A stretch of 35,951 nt of DNA from JAAYYF01 sp040255585 (lineage in GTDB: Bacteria > Deinococcota > Deinococci > Deinococcales > Trueperaceae): contig JBDZVI010000026.1 of the NCBI GenBank assembly GCA_040255585.1, positions 1 through 35,951 of the forward strand, written 5' to 3'. The notes under the pieces are model-generated. The model saw only the letters and a list, made by a program, of their open reading frames with translations. It did not search any database and had not been told where the DNA came from. The translations under genes and the position numbers were made by a program. Each line of letters begins with the position of its first letter. The first letter of the stretch is position 1. This document shows positions 1 to 7,698 of the stretch, one piece after another.

Positions 1-2
1 TG

Positions 3-821
3 GCGTTCATCCAGGTTGACGAGCACGGGCAGAACACCATCGTCGTCTCGCCGGGAGCGAACCACGACTTGAGCGTTGCCGACCTGAGCGCAGGCGAGGC
101 GGGTGCGTCGCTCGCGACCGCGACCGTCCTCATGCTGCAGTTGGAGATCCCGCTCGACGTCGTCCTGGCCGCCGCGGCCGCGGGTCGGCGGGCCGGCGCG
201 CTCGTCATGCTCAACCTCGCCCCTGCAAGGCGGCTAGAACCGAGTCAACTGGCCGACGTGAGCTTGCTGCTCGTGAACGAGCATGAGGCTGCCATCCAAC
301 TGGGGGCCGATGCGGAAGGGAAGACGCCCGAGGAGTGGGCCGTCGCCCTCTGCCGGTTCGTGCCAAGCGCCGTTGTCACCCTGGGTGGCGACGGGGCCGT
401 GTGGGCCTGCCGAGCAGGCTCGGCCGACGCAGACGGAAGTCGTGCTGTGAGTGGGGACGGGGGAGCTAGCTCCCGGTCGGGAGGCGTATCACATGGTCGT
501 GTGCCCGCGTTCGAGGTGACCGTGATCGACACGACGGCGGCGGGGGACGCCTTCGCCGGGGCGCTCGCTTACTGGCTGGCGCAGGCCGGGCTCCTGGCCG
601 GGAGGGTCGGCGGCGTGTCTGAGACCGGCGGTTCTGCTCCGCCCGGCGTTCCGTCGGGCGCGACGCACTTGGCGGAGCGCAGCGACGAGCACCCTCTTGC
701 GGTAGCCGTGAGGTTCGCCAACGCCGCCGGCGCCCTGGCCGCTACCCGCCCTGGTGCGCAGCCCTCGCTACCGACCCTGGCAGATGTGACCGACATGCTT
801 TGGAGAAGGCCCCTGGAGTGA
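3..821 (+). CDS. rbsK: Ribokinase, 3' part (start lies before the window)
   Basis: The frame is open from base 3 and reads AFIQVDEHGQNTIVVSPGAN, the conserved ribokinase stretch around residues 100-120 of a ~300-residue enzyme, so the N-terminal third is outside the window. Near the C-terminus DTTAAGDAFAGALA matches PfkB signature 2; the Asp encoded at 546-548 is the expected catalytic base. By family the enzyme phosphorylates ribose at O5 in the cytoplasm using ATP. The protein is odd in having two Gly/Ser/Ala/Asp-rich low-complexity stretches: one just before the DTTAAGD motif (about 420-505) and one after it (about 600-690). They lengthen surface loops without breaking the fold motifs. Another PfkB sugar kinase is possible, but the VDE...PGAN signature favours ribokinase. 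Confidence 0.85.
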   Translation, partial: AFIQVDEHGQNTIVVSPGANHDLSVADLSAGEAGASLATATVLMLQLEIPLDVVLAAAAAGRRAGALVMLNLAPARRLEPSQLADVSLLLVNEHEAAIQLGADAEGKTPEEWAVALCRFVPSAVVTLGGDGAVWACRAGSADADGSRAVSGDGGASSRSGGVSHGRVPAFEVTVIDTTAAGDAFAGALAYWLAQAGLLAGRVGGVSETGGSAPPGVPSGATHLAERSDEHPLAVAVRFANAAGALAATRPGAQPSLPTLADVTDMLWRRPLE

Positions 822-855
822 GGGCTCTTGAGTGAAGGCCTGAAGTGAGAGGCCT
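812..855 (+). repeat. Three imperfect ~14-bp tandem units with an AGGCCT inverted pair
   Basis: A unit of the form CTGGAGTGAGGG, CTTGAGTGAAGG, CTGAAGTGAGAGG recurs three times across the ribokinase stop codon. AGGCCT occurs at 836-841 and 850-855 and can form a 6-bp stem. No T-tract follows, so a classic intrinsic terminator is not supported. Confidence 0.4.
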
Positions 856-899
856 GGCTTGCGGGCCGCGAGGACCGGGTGCCGCGGTACCGGTAGAGC

Positions 900-2171
900 C
901 TAGAGCCGCCCGAAGCGCTCCCAGGCCGCCTTCTCCAGCGCCTCGCGGTGCCCCGGGTGCGCTATGCCGATGAGCGCGCGCGCCCGCTGCCGCAGGTTCT
1001 TGCCGTGCAGCGAGGCGGCGCCGTGCTCGGTGACGACGTAGTTGACGTGCGCGCGTGTCGTCACGACCCCGGCGCCCTGCTTGAGGTAGGGCACGATCCG
1101 GCTCTCCCCGCGCGAGGTGACGGACGGCAGCGCGATGATCGGCTTGCCGCGCTCGGACAGGGAGGCGCCGCGGATGAAGTCCATCTGGCCGCCCACTCCC
1201 GAGTACTGGAAGGTGCCCAGCGAGTCGGCGCAGACCTGCCCGGTCAGGTCGATCTCGAGGGCCGAGTTAACGGCCGTGACCTTCGGGTTGCGGCGGATGA
1301 CGGCCGTGTCGTTCGTGTAGGCGACGTCGAGCAGCAGCACCGACGGGTTGTCGTCGATGAAGTCGTAGAGCCTGCGCGAGCCCATGACGAAGCTCGCCAC
1401 CACCTTGCCCGGGTGGTTGCGCTTAAGCGCGCCGGTGACCACGCCGCGCTCGACGAGGTCGACGATCCCGTCGGAGAACATCTCAGTGTGGACCCCCAGG
1501 TCGTGGTGGTCGGTGAGCGCGGCGAGGACGGCCTCTGGGATGGCGCCGATGCCGAGCTGGAGCGTCGCACCGTCCTCCACCAGGCTGGCGACGAAGCCGC
1601 CGATCGTGCGTTCCAGCTCGCCGGTCTTGGCCTGGCTGACCTCGAAGATGGGCGCCGCCTCCTCGACGGCCAGGTCGATGTCGTCGACGTGGATGAGCCC
1701 GTCCCCGTGGCTGCGCGGCATCGCGGAGTTGACCTGGGCGACGACCGTGCGCGCCGACTGCGCGGCGGCGCGCGAGGCGTCGACTGAGACGCCGAGCGAG
1801 CAGAAGCCGTGCTTGTCGGGTGGCGAGACGCTGATGAGGGCCACGTCGAGCGGCATGGCCCGGTTGCGGAAGAGCGCCGGCACCTCGCTGAGGAAGACGG
1901 GCACGTAGTCGGCCTGGCCGCGGGCGACAGCGTCGCGCACGTTCTTGCCGACGAAGAGGGCGTTGACCCTGAAGGAGCCCGCCATCTCGGGCGCCGCGTA
2001 CGGTGCCGGTCCCTCCGTGTGGAGCTGGACGATCTCGACGTCCCTCAGCTCGGCGGCCCGCGCCGTCAGGGCCGCGATCAGCGCCTGCGGCGCCGCGGCG
2101 ACGCTATGGATGAACACGCGGTCGCCCGAGCGGACGACGCCAACGGCCTCCGCGGCGGAGACGCGCCTCAT
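900..2171 (-). CDS. Acetyl-CoA hydrolase / 4-hydroxybutyrate CoA-transferase family
   Basis: A 423-residue protein of normal length for the Ach1/Cat2 family, which moves CoA between acetyl-CoA and carboxylic acids through a glutamyl-CoA thioester. Visible motifs are GIGAIPEAV (about 209-217), HTEMFSDGIVDL with the probable catalytic Glu230, and YSGVGGQMDFIRGA in the C-terminal half. The ATG at 2171 lies 7 nt after the PotC stop, so it is almost certainly cotranscribed with the polyamine-type permeases. With a GABA/semialdehyde gene set nearby on the other strand, transfer of CoA to 4-hydroxybutyrate or a related short acid is a reasonable inference. Succinyl-CoA:acetate CoA-transferase or acetyl-CoA hydrolase activity cannot be excluded from sequence. 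Confidence 0.85.
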   Translation of the reverse strand: MRRVSAAEAVGVVRSGDRVFIHSVAAAPQALIAALTARAAELRDVEIVQLHTEGPAPYAAPEMAGSFRVNALFVGKNVRDAVARGQADYVPVFLSEVPALFRNRAMPLDVALISVSPPDKHGFCSLGVSVDASRAAAQSARTVVAQVNSAMPRSHGDGLIHVDDIDLAVEEAAPIFEVSQAKTGELERTIGGFVASLVEDGATLQLGIGAIPEAVLAALTDHHDLGVHTEMFSDGIVDLVERGVVTGALKRNHPGKVVASFVMGSRRLYDFIDDNPSVLLLDVAYTNDTAVIRRNPKVTAVNSALEIDLTGQVCADSLGTFQYSGVGGQMDFIRGASLSERGKPIIALPSVTSRGESRIVPYLKQGAGVVTTRAHVNYVVTEHGAASLHGKNLRQRARALIGIAHPGHREALEKAAWERFGRL

Positions 2172-2178
2172 GCCGCGG

Positions 2179-3102
2179 TCACGCCTTGTCGCGGTTGCCG
2201 CGCTGCTGGAGGAGGAGCGAGCCGCCCACGAGGACGATCGAGGCGAGGATCATCAGGGTCGAGATGGCGTTGATCTCCGGGGGCACGCGCTGCTTGAGCA
2301 TCCCGTAGACGAAGAGCGGCAGCGTGGTCGTGCCGACGCCGGAGTTGAAGAACGTGATGACGAAGTCGTCGAGCGAGAGCGTGAACGCCAGCAGGGCGCC
2401 GGCCATCACGCCGGGCAGCAGGTTGGGGAAGGTGATGCGCCAGAACGTCTGCCAATGGTTGGCGCCGAGGTCGCGGCCCGCCTCCTCCAGGCGCGGGTCC
2501 ATGCCGGCCAACCGCGCGCGCACCACGATAGTCACGTAGCTGATGTTGAACGCCACGTGCGCTATCACGATGGTCCCGAAGCCCGACACGAGGCGCACGC
2601 CGAACAGCCGCTGGACCGTCTCGAAGACGATGTTGAAGAAGACGGCGAGCGCGATGCCCTGGGTGATGTCCGGGATGACTACAGGCAGATAGAAGAGCGT
2701 GTCGAGCGTCTTGCGGCCCCAGAAGCGGCCGCGCGCGATCGCGAGCGAGAGCATCGTGCCGAGGGCGCTGCTGATCACGGTCGCCACGGTCGCCACCAGG
2801 AGCGAGTTGCGCAGCGCCTTGAGGAGGAGCTCCGTCTGGAAGCGCGCCGCCTCCGTGCCGGCCGAGATGGTGCCGTGGAGGATGTTCTCGTACCAGCGGG
2901 TCGTGAAGCCGCGCCAGACGCTCACGGAGTTGCCGTCGTTGAACGAGAACACGACGAGCACGATGATCGGCACCCAGAGGAACAGGTAGACGACGAACGG
3001 GCTGAGCCACATCCCGAAGCGGCCGGTGCGGCGCACGGCCATGTCGCGCCGCACCTTGCGGGCGACCGTCTTCTGGTCCGGGGCGGGCCGCGGCTGGACC
3101 AT
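2179..3102 (-). CDS. potC: ABC transporter permease, spermidine/putrescine type (PotC)
   Basis: An inner-membrane permease of about 307 residues. The first membrane segment, near residues 30-52, is followed by FSFNDGNSVSVWRGFTTRWY, typical of PotC. The cytoplasmic EAA loop, which docks to the ATPase, reads EAGRDLGANHWQTFWRITFP about two thirds along. It pairs with the preceding PotB gene. Two starts overlap the potB stop: GTG at 3105 and ATG at 3102. A GGGAGGA Shine-Dalgarno directly abuts the GTG, so the ATG is the better-spaced choice. By family the substrate is putrescine or spermidine, but related permeases also carry other small cationic or amino compounds. No PotA ATPase or PotD binding protein lies in the window. 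Confidence 0.88.
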   Translation of the reverse strand: MVQPRPAPDQKTVARKVRRDMAVRRTGRFGMWLSPFVVYLFLWVPIIVLVVFSFNDGNSVSVWRGFTTRWYENILHGTISAGTEAARFQTELLLKALRNSLLVATVATVISSALGTMLSLAIARGRFWGRKTLDTLFYLPVVIPDITQGIALAVFFNIVFETVQRLFGVRLVSGFGTIVIAHVAFNISYVTIVVRARLAGMDPRLEEAGRDLGANHWQTFWRITFPNLLPGVMAGALLAFTLSLDDFVITFFNSGVGTTTLPLFVYGMLKQRVPPEINAISTLMILASIVLVGGSLLLQQRGNRDKA

Positions 3103-4031
3103 CACTCCTCCCGCTGCCCCCAGCGCGTGTAGACGAGGACGCTGATGAACACCATGGCCAGCAGAACCATGGAGATGGCGCTGCCGAGGGGCACGTTGCC
3201 GCGCCCGCCGAACTGCCCCTGGATCAGGTTGCCGATCATCAGGCCGCGCGTTCCGCCCATCAGGTCGGGCGTTACGTACGCGCCGATGGCCGGGATGAAC
3301 ACGAGGATGGAGCCGGCGATGACGCCCGGCAGCGTGAGTGGGAAGATGATGCGCCAGAACGCCGTCCAGTCGTTGGCGCCGAGGTCGTTGGCGGCTTCGA
3401 CGTAGCGGCGGTCGAGCGCCTCAACGGACGCGTAGATGGGCAGGATCATGAACGGCAGGTAGCCGTACACTAGGCCGACCATGACGGCCGCGGGCGTGAA
3501 GAGCATCTGCAGGGGCGCGGTGATGACCCCGAGGCTCTGGAAGAGACCGTTGAGGAGGCCGTCGCGCTGCATGATCGTGATGAGCGCGTAGGTGCGCACG
3601 AGGAAGTTCGTCCAGAACGGCAGCATGACGAGGAAGAGCAAGAACATGCGAGTGGCGGGTAAGCGGCGCCGGCTGATGAAGAACGCGAGGGGGTAGCCGA
3701 GAACGAGGCTGATGACGGTGGCCATGAGCGCCACCCCGACGGAACGCCACAGCACGGGCCCGAACACCGTGAACGTGCGCTCGTACTGCGCGAGGGTGGC
3801 GGGCGACACGGGTTGCCCGCCCGGGCCGCGCGACATGAACGACGAGAACGCCACGAACACGAGCGGCAGCAGGAAGAAGACCACGAGCCAGAACGTGGCC
3901 GGCAACGCCATGCCAAAGGCTCTAGCCCTGTCGCCCCTGACCTTGCCGCGCGTCATGCTAGACCGCCGCCTGGGCGGCGCTTGGCGCGTCGCGCTCGTCG
4001 GTGCCTCGCTGCGAGCATCGGAGACGAGCAT
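3102..4031 (-). CDS. potB: ABC transporter permease, spermidine/putrescine type (PotB)
   Basis: A six-helix permease of the PotB type and first gene of the potB-potC-CoA-transferase unit. The first helix (ATFWLVVFFLLPLVFVAFSS) precedes the conserved SFM...G segment, and the EAA loop reads EAANDLGANDWTAFWRIIFP. The ATG at 4031 gives 309 residues, but the first ~25 are low-complexity and lack a visible Shine-Dalgarno. An internal ATG at 3956 would give about 284 residues, closer to the family norm. A perfect 7-bp inverted repeat (3964-3970 with 3973-3979) sits just upstream of that second start. The partner ATPase and binding protein are absent here, so they are encoded elsewhere or shared. Confidence 0.87.
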   Translation of the reverse strand: MLVSDARSEAPTSATRQAPPRRRSSMTRGKVRGDRARAFGMALPATFWLVVFFLLPLVFVAFSSFMSRGPGGQPVSPATLAQYERTFTVFGPVLWRSVGVALMATVISLVLGYPLAFFISRRRLPATRMFLLFLVMLPFWTNFLVRTYALITIMQRDGLLNGLFQSLGVITAPLQMLFTPAAVMVGLVYGYLPFMILPIYASVEALDRRYVEAANDLGANDWTAFWRIIFPLTLPGVIAGSILVFIPAIGAYVTPDLMGGTRGLMIGNLIQGQFGGRGNVPLGSAISMVLLAMVFISVLVYTRWGQREE

Positions 4032-4072
4032 ACCGCAGGAGCCGACTCCTGGAGATGGCCCTGCCGGGCCGC

Positions 4073-4149
4073 GGAGCGCCGCGCAGCTTGGTGCCGAACC
4101 GGTCGGGTCGGTCTGCTTGAGTGGCCGTGGTTCGAACCCGCGGCGTTCC
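4073..4149 (+). pseudogene. Degenerate tRNA-like element
   Basis: The element is 77 nt long. GGAGCGC (4073-4079) pairs with GCGTTCC (4143-4149) over 7 bp with one G-U. The T-arm CGTGG-TTCGAAC-CCGCG (4126-4142) is a perfect 5-bp stem with a consensus loop. GCGCAGCTTGGT (4081-4092) looks like a D-arm 5' half, and GTCGGGT could be an anticodon loop with CGG (Pro) on a 4-bp stem. Against a working tRNA, the D-stem forms only two of four pairs, one base is missing before it, the variable region is ~12 nt, and no CCA follows. It is either a decayed tRNA or a coincidence. Confidence 0.22.
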
Positions 4150-4234
4150 CCCGCATCAGGCGCCCACCAGCGCCGCTGGCACCACCCAGACGCCGTCGCG
4201 ACGGCGGTAGGAGGTCAGGCCGGTATTGACGCCC

Positions 4235-4279
4235 TTTCTCGCTTTCTACTATCCCATTTTCTCGCTTCGTACTATACCT
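4235..4279. repeat. Two direct repeats with 23-bp period
   Basis: TTTCTCGCTTTCTACTAT followed by CCC (from 4235) recurs from 4258 as TTTCTCGCTTCGTACTAT followed by ACC, with about three differences in 21 positions. The AT-rich composition contrasts with the surrounding sequence. Two copies about two helical turns apart resemble paired binding sites for a regulator, possibly of the potB operon some 200 bp downstream on the minus strand. That role is inference. Confidence 0.45.
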
Positions 4280-4494
4280 TTTGCACATGCTTCGGCGCCG
4301 GCTCACAAGGTGGCGGTGACGCGGAGCGGGGCCTGCCGAAGGGCGTGAGCCCGAACTTCAACGCCCCACCTATCGTTTGAAAACCCGAGCGCCTACATTC
4401 GTCCACGAGGCGGGCGGCCGCGTGGCTAGCGCGGTGGCAAGGAGGCGGATGAGGTCGAGGACACAGGCGAGGTATGCACCCTGGCCGTGATCGG

Positions 4495-5067
4495 CTACCG
4501 CGACCCGTGATGCCGAGCGCTCGCCTTGCCAACGGACGCTTCGGAGCTCAGACGCGACATCTCCACCAGCGCCCAGACGAGAGCGCCCAGCGGCAGAACG
4601 GCGCCGGCCAGCATGAGCCATACCGGTAGCCCGCCCGTCTGCCCGAGCGCCACACGCACGCTGCCGAAGAGGATGGCGGCGAACAGGCCGGTGCAAGCGA
4701 GGTTCATGGCCCTAGCGAAGCGCGCCATCACCCGACCGGCGGCTTCGGCGTTGACCTCGGTGACCTTGAAGGGCACGTTCCAGAACCGCGGCGGGAAGTA
4801 CTTCATGGCGTAGAGGACGCCATACAGACCCACCATCACCGCCGCAAGCCCCCACAGGGACGCGCGGGGGCCGAAGGAGTCCGGCGTTCCGGAGGCGTCG
4901 AAGTGCGTCGGCACGCGCTCCGGCAACCCCGGCCACGAGACGATGAGGAACGCCAGGGCCACTGCGACGACCAGCGCGGCGAGGATCTCGAGCGCGAGGT
5001 CGAGGCCTGCCGGGGGAGTCCGGAGTCCGGCTGTGACGAGCTTCGCTTCCTCGCGGGAGACCTGCAT
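4495..5067 (-). CDS. DUF1648-domain membrane protein
   Basis: A predicted membrane protein of 190 residues. Just after the first membrane segment (about 22-42) it has LPERVPTHFDASGTPDSFGP, the hallmark of DUF1648, a domain found at the N-terminus of SdpI-like proteins. Three more hydrophobic segments follow. The frame is open further upstream, but the ATG at 5067 is preferred because the hydrophobic region then starts normally and a TAGTCT -10-like box lies 5 nt before it, fitting a leaderless transcript. The function is unknown; SdpI relatives give immunity to a secreted toxin, but this protein is too short and divergent to assign that. It is not obviously linked to the neighbouring transport or catabolic genes. 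Confidence 0.75.
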   Translation of the reverse strand: MQVSREEAKLVTAGLRTPPAGLDLALEILAALVVAVALAFLIVSWPGLPERVPTHFDASGTPDSFGPRASLWGLAAVMVGLYGVLYAMKYFPPRFWNVPFKVTEVNAEAAGRVMARFARAMNLACTGLFAAILFGSVRVALGQTGGLPVWLMLAGAVLPLGALVWALVEMSRLSSEASVGKASARHHGSR

Positions 5068-5072
5068 GCCCC

Positions 5073-5078
5073 AGACTA
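5073..5078 (-). promoter_or_regulatory. -10 box of a probable leaderless promoter (DUF1648 gene)
   Basis: On the minus strand TAGTCT is followed by 5 nt (GGGGC) and the ATG at 5067. This is the TANNNT spacing described for leaderless transcripts in Deinococcus. No good -35 box is visible. Confidence 0.45.
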
Positions 5079-5384
5079 TCCGACATCGGGCGGCCGATCG
5101 GTCGGTCGCGCGCCACCGATGTAACCGCGAGAAGATCGACCACCGTAATCGGTACCGCGGGTGGCGGCGCACGCGTAAGCCCCTTGCGGAGCGCTCCGCG
5201 CGTCCCGCCGTGCGAACCCAGCGCCTATACGTCCTGAGCGCGCCTTTGTCAAGCCCAACGAAACCGCGTCCTGCACGATATCTGTGCGTTGCGTCACGCC
5301 GGGGCTTCCTGAACGCGTGCTACACTTCCGTCAAACGGGCAAGAAGGAGCGTGAGAAACTTCAAGACAACCCTAAAGTGTGAGT

Positions 5385-5482
5385 GAGACCGAATGAGCCA
5401 TCTGCTGATGGTCTCGGGAGGCGAACGCTCTCGCGTAAAGGTTGTGGAGAAGCTCTTCCGGTCAGGGACCGTAATAACCCTT
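5385..5482 (+). ncRNA. Candidate structured 5' leader of the GNAT/amine-oxidase operon
   Basis: This part of the gene-free stretch 5068-5550 is clearly lower in GC than its surroundings and rich in potential helices. CCATC-TGCT-GATGG (5398-5411) is an alternative to GAGACC (5385-5390) pairing with GGTCTC (5410-5415). CGGGAG (5415-5420) can pair with CTCTCG (5428-5433). AAGGTT (5438-5443) can pair with AACCCTT (5476-5482), enclosing CGGTC-AGG-GACCG (5459-5471). The mutually exclusive use of 5410-5411 is reminiscent of a switching leader. I recognise no known riboswitch class. A 31-codon frame (5393-5488) runs through it and could instead be a leader peptide. Confidence 0.3.
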
Positions 5483-5550
5483 CCCTAACCGTTTCAGTTT
5501 CCCCCTTTTACGGGCTCACATACCTCAACAGGCGTTGTTGAAGCGACGTT

Positions 5551-6285
5551 ATGAGAGGCAAAGAAGTACTAGAGTTCACCGTAGCCAGTACACAGTTGCG
5601 GCATGGTCACGGCGTCTACGACGTCGTCAGGCTCGCCAACGGCTACCCAACGGACCGCTACGTCCACTGCATCAACCCGGAGGCGGTCGCCGAGCAGCTC
5701 GAACGGTTCCCGGAAGGGCAGTTCGTGGCTACCACCTACGTGGACGGCATGGAGAAGGTCATCGGCATGGCGACAACCATGCGCACGGCTCGCACGCCCG
5801 ACGAGCCGGCGCTCCCCTGGTACGACGTCATCGGTTCCTTCGGCCTTCGCAACCACGACCCGGAAGGGGAGTGGCTGTACGGCGTCGAGATCGCCGTCCA
5901 TCCCGACTACCAGCGCAGGGGCGTAGCCACCGCCCTCTACAAGGCCAGGCTCGCCCTCGTCGAGCAGCTCGGCCTGCGCGGCTGGTACGCGGGTGGCATG
6001 CTCATGGGCTACGACCGCTACCGCGAGACGTTCACCCCCAAGGAGTACGCTCAGCGCGTGATCGCCGGCGATCTCGACGACCCGACCGTCACCATGCAGC
6101 TCCACCAGGGGTTGGAAGGCCGCGCCATCATCGAGGACTACTACCCCGAGTGGCGCGCCGGCAACACGGCCGTCCTCCTCGTGCACGAGCCGAAGCGCGC
6201 GCCCAGGCGCCCGGGGGGCCCGAACGCCCCCAAGCTGCGCCCTTCGACCCGCGACGCGCGGATGCTTCAGGAACCCGCCAGCTGA
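5551..6285 (+). CDS. GNAT-family N-acetyltransferase
   Basis: A cytoplasmic acetyltransferase of 244 residues. GVEIAVHPDYQRRGVATALY (about 111-130) is GNAT motif A, with QRRGVA as the acetyl-CoA pyrophosphate loop. The C-terminal third (DPTVTMQLHQGLEGRAIIED) resembles the acetyltransferase module found fused to nitrilase-like hydrolases in other bacteria; here it stands alone, and the last ~30 residues are basic and Pro-rich. It is first in the plus-strand catabolic group, 15 nt before an amine oxidase gene. N-acetylation of a polyamine or its breakdown product is therefore plausible, but the acceptor cannot be read from sequence. The ATG at 5551 has only a weak Shine-Dalgarno. Confidence 0.82.
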   Translation: MRGKEVLEFTVASTQLRHGHGVYDVVRLANGYPTDRYVHCINPEAVAEQLERFPEGQFVATTYVDGMEKVIGMATTMRTARTPDEPALPWYDVIGSFGLRNHDPEGEWLYGVEIAVHPDYQRRGVATALYKARLALVEQLGLRGWYAGGMLMGYDRYRETFTPKEYAQRVIAGDLDDPTVTMQLHQGLEGRAIIEDYYPEWRAGNTAVLLVHEPKRAPRRPGGPNAPKLRPSTRDARMLQEPAS

Positions 6286-6300
6286 CTTTAAGGACGGCCG

Positions 6301-7653
6301 ATGAGCCACATCGGGCGCAAGGCGCCCCACAACGATCTGCCGAGCGAGCACGACGTCGACGTGTACGACGTGCTCGTCATCGGCGCCGGCGCGGCCGGCC
6401 TGGCGGCCGCCCAGGCCTTGCTCGAGCGCCGCTCCGACCTCGAAGTCAAGGTCCTCGAGGGGCGCGAGCGCCTGGGCGGCCGCATGCACACTGACAGGCG
6501 CTTCGCCGGCTTCCCCATCGAGCTCGGCGCCGAGTTCATCCACGGTGAGCGTGCGACCACGTGGCGCTACGTTGAGCGCCTAGGCCTGGAGACCGTCCAC
6601 TGGGAGAAGCTGGACGACTCCTGGGTGCGCCTCGCCGACGGGCGGCGCCTCACCATGCGCCAGGCGCGCGCGGAGGACCCGGCCCTCGAGGTCACGCGCT
6701 CGTGGCACCTGCCGCCGCTGAGTGCGCGCAAGCACGAGTCGTTCGACGCTTACCTGCGCCGCAGCGGCTTCGACCCCGTGCGGCTCGACTACGTGCGGCG
6801 CGCCTACGCCAACGCCGCCGGCGAGAGCCTCCGCTTCCTCGACGCGGCCGCCGCCCTCGAAGGGATAGCCGGGCTGGGGCTGGACGGCACGGAAGACCAC
6901 CGCATCGTGGAGGGCTACGGGGCCATCGTCGAGGCGCTCGCGCTCGGACCGGAGTTCTACACGGGCACCGTCGTCACGCGCATCGAGTGGGGCCCCGGAC
7001 GCGTCGTCGTCCATGACAACGAGGGGCACGTCTACCGCTCGCGCATGGCCATCGTCACCCTGCCGGTCGGGGTGTTGCAGGCGGGCAGCGTCGAGTTCGA
7101 CCCGCCGCTACCAGACGCGAAGGAGCAGGCGCTGGCCGGCCTCGGCATGGGCCCCGTTGTCAAGCTCGTCTACCGCTTCGCCGAGCCGGTCACGCCGGAG
7201 GAGATCACCGCCGTCTACGCTGCCGGCAACCCGCCCATGTGGTGGTCGCCCTCAGCCGGGCACCCGACCACGGAGGCAGTCGTCTGGACGGCGTTCGTGA
7301 CGGGCGACGGCGCCGTGGAACTCATGCGGCTCGGCGAGGACGACGCGCTGGAGCGCGGCCTCGACGCGCTGCGGCGCGAGCTCGGCAGGCCCGGCCTGCG
7401 GGCCCAGGACGCGTTCGTCGTGGACTGGACCTCCGACCCGTTCGCCCGCGGCGGCTACTCGCACGTGAGGCCCGGTCACCACGGCGCCCGCGAACTCCTC
7501 GCGGCCCCGACCCCACCCCTCTTCTGGGCCGGCGAGGCCACCGCCCCGGAGGCGCGCGCCGCCACCGTGCACGGCGCCATCCTCAGCGGTGAGCGCGCGG
7601 CCGCCGAGGTACTCGTCGCCGTATCATCGATGGCAGTAGACCTAGCCTCTTGA
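6301..7653 (+). CDS. FAD-dependent amine oxidase (monoamine/polyamine oxidase family)
   Basis: A flavoenzyme of 450 residues. The FAD-binding Rossmann motif GAGAAG is at 28-33, followed by the E..RLGGRMHT segment that contacts FAD. Lys288, in GMGPVVKLVYRF, matches the conserved active-site lysine of the polyamine oxidase/LSD1 family. The C-terminus carries FWAGEATAPEARAATVHGA, the second FAD-binding region. Such enzymes oxidise amines to imines or aldehydes with release of H2O2. Between an acetyltransferase and two class III aminotransferases, a polyamine or diamine is the likely substrate. AAGGA lies 5 nt before the ATG. There is no Tat or Sec signal, so it is probably cytoplasmic. Confidence 0.87.
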   Translation: MSHIGRKAPHNDLPSEHDVDVYDVLVIGAGAAGLAAAQALLERRSDLEVKVLEGRERLGGRMHTDRRFAGFPIELGAEFIHGERATTWRYVERLGLETVHWEKLDDSWVRLADGRRLTMRQARAEDPALEVTRSWHLPPLSARKHESFDAYLRRSGFDPVRLDYVRRAYANAAGESLRFLDAAAALEGIAGLGLDGTEDHRIVEGYGAIVEALALGPEFYTGTVVTRIEWGPGRVVVHDNEGHVYRSRMAIVTLPVGVLQAGSVEFDPPLPDAKEQALAGLGMGPVVKLVYRFAEPVTPEEITAVYAAGNPPMWWSPSAGHPTTEAVVWTAFVTGDGAVELMRLGEDDALERGLDALRRELGRPGLRAQDAFVVDWTSDPFARGGYSHVRPGHHGARELLAAPTPPLFWAGEATAPEARAATVHGAILSGERAAAEVLVAVSSMAVDLAS

Positions 7654-7698
7654 TCTTGGACAGCCGTACCGGCAGGCCGTACGTAAGAAGGAGTCGAC

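Larger units (their letters stand above)
4032..4494. other. 463-bp stretch without a convincing protein gene
   Basis: This segment lies upstream of potB and downstream of the DUF1648 gene, both on the minus strand. It holds a tRNA-like sequence on the plus strand (4073-4149) and an AT-richer tandem repeat (4235-4279). Short open frames exist on both strands, but none has a ribosome binding site or recognisable product. No convincing potB promoter was found. Confidence 0.6.

Noticed and set aside
1945..3132. Plus-strand open frame opposite PotC
   Set aside because: The translation is a run of charged residues (Glu, Arg, Asp, His) typical of the antisense of membrane-protein codons; PotC on the minus strand explains the stretch.
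4226..4252. TTGACG and TACTAT as a plus-strand promoter
   Set aside because: The spacer is only 15 nt and no plus-strand gene follows; the TACTAT is part of the tandem repeat.
5393..5488. 31-codon frame beginning MSHLLMVSGGERSRVK
   Set aside because: It has no clear ribosome binding site and no recognised family; it is kept only as an alternative reading of the structured leader.
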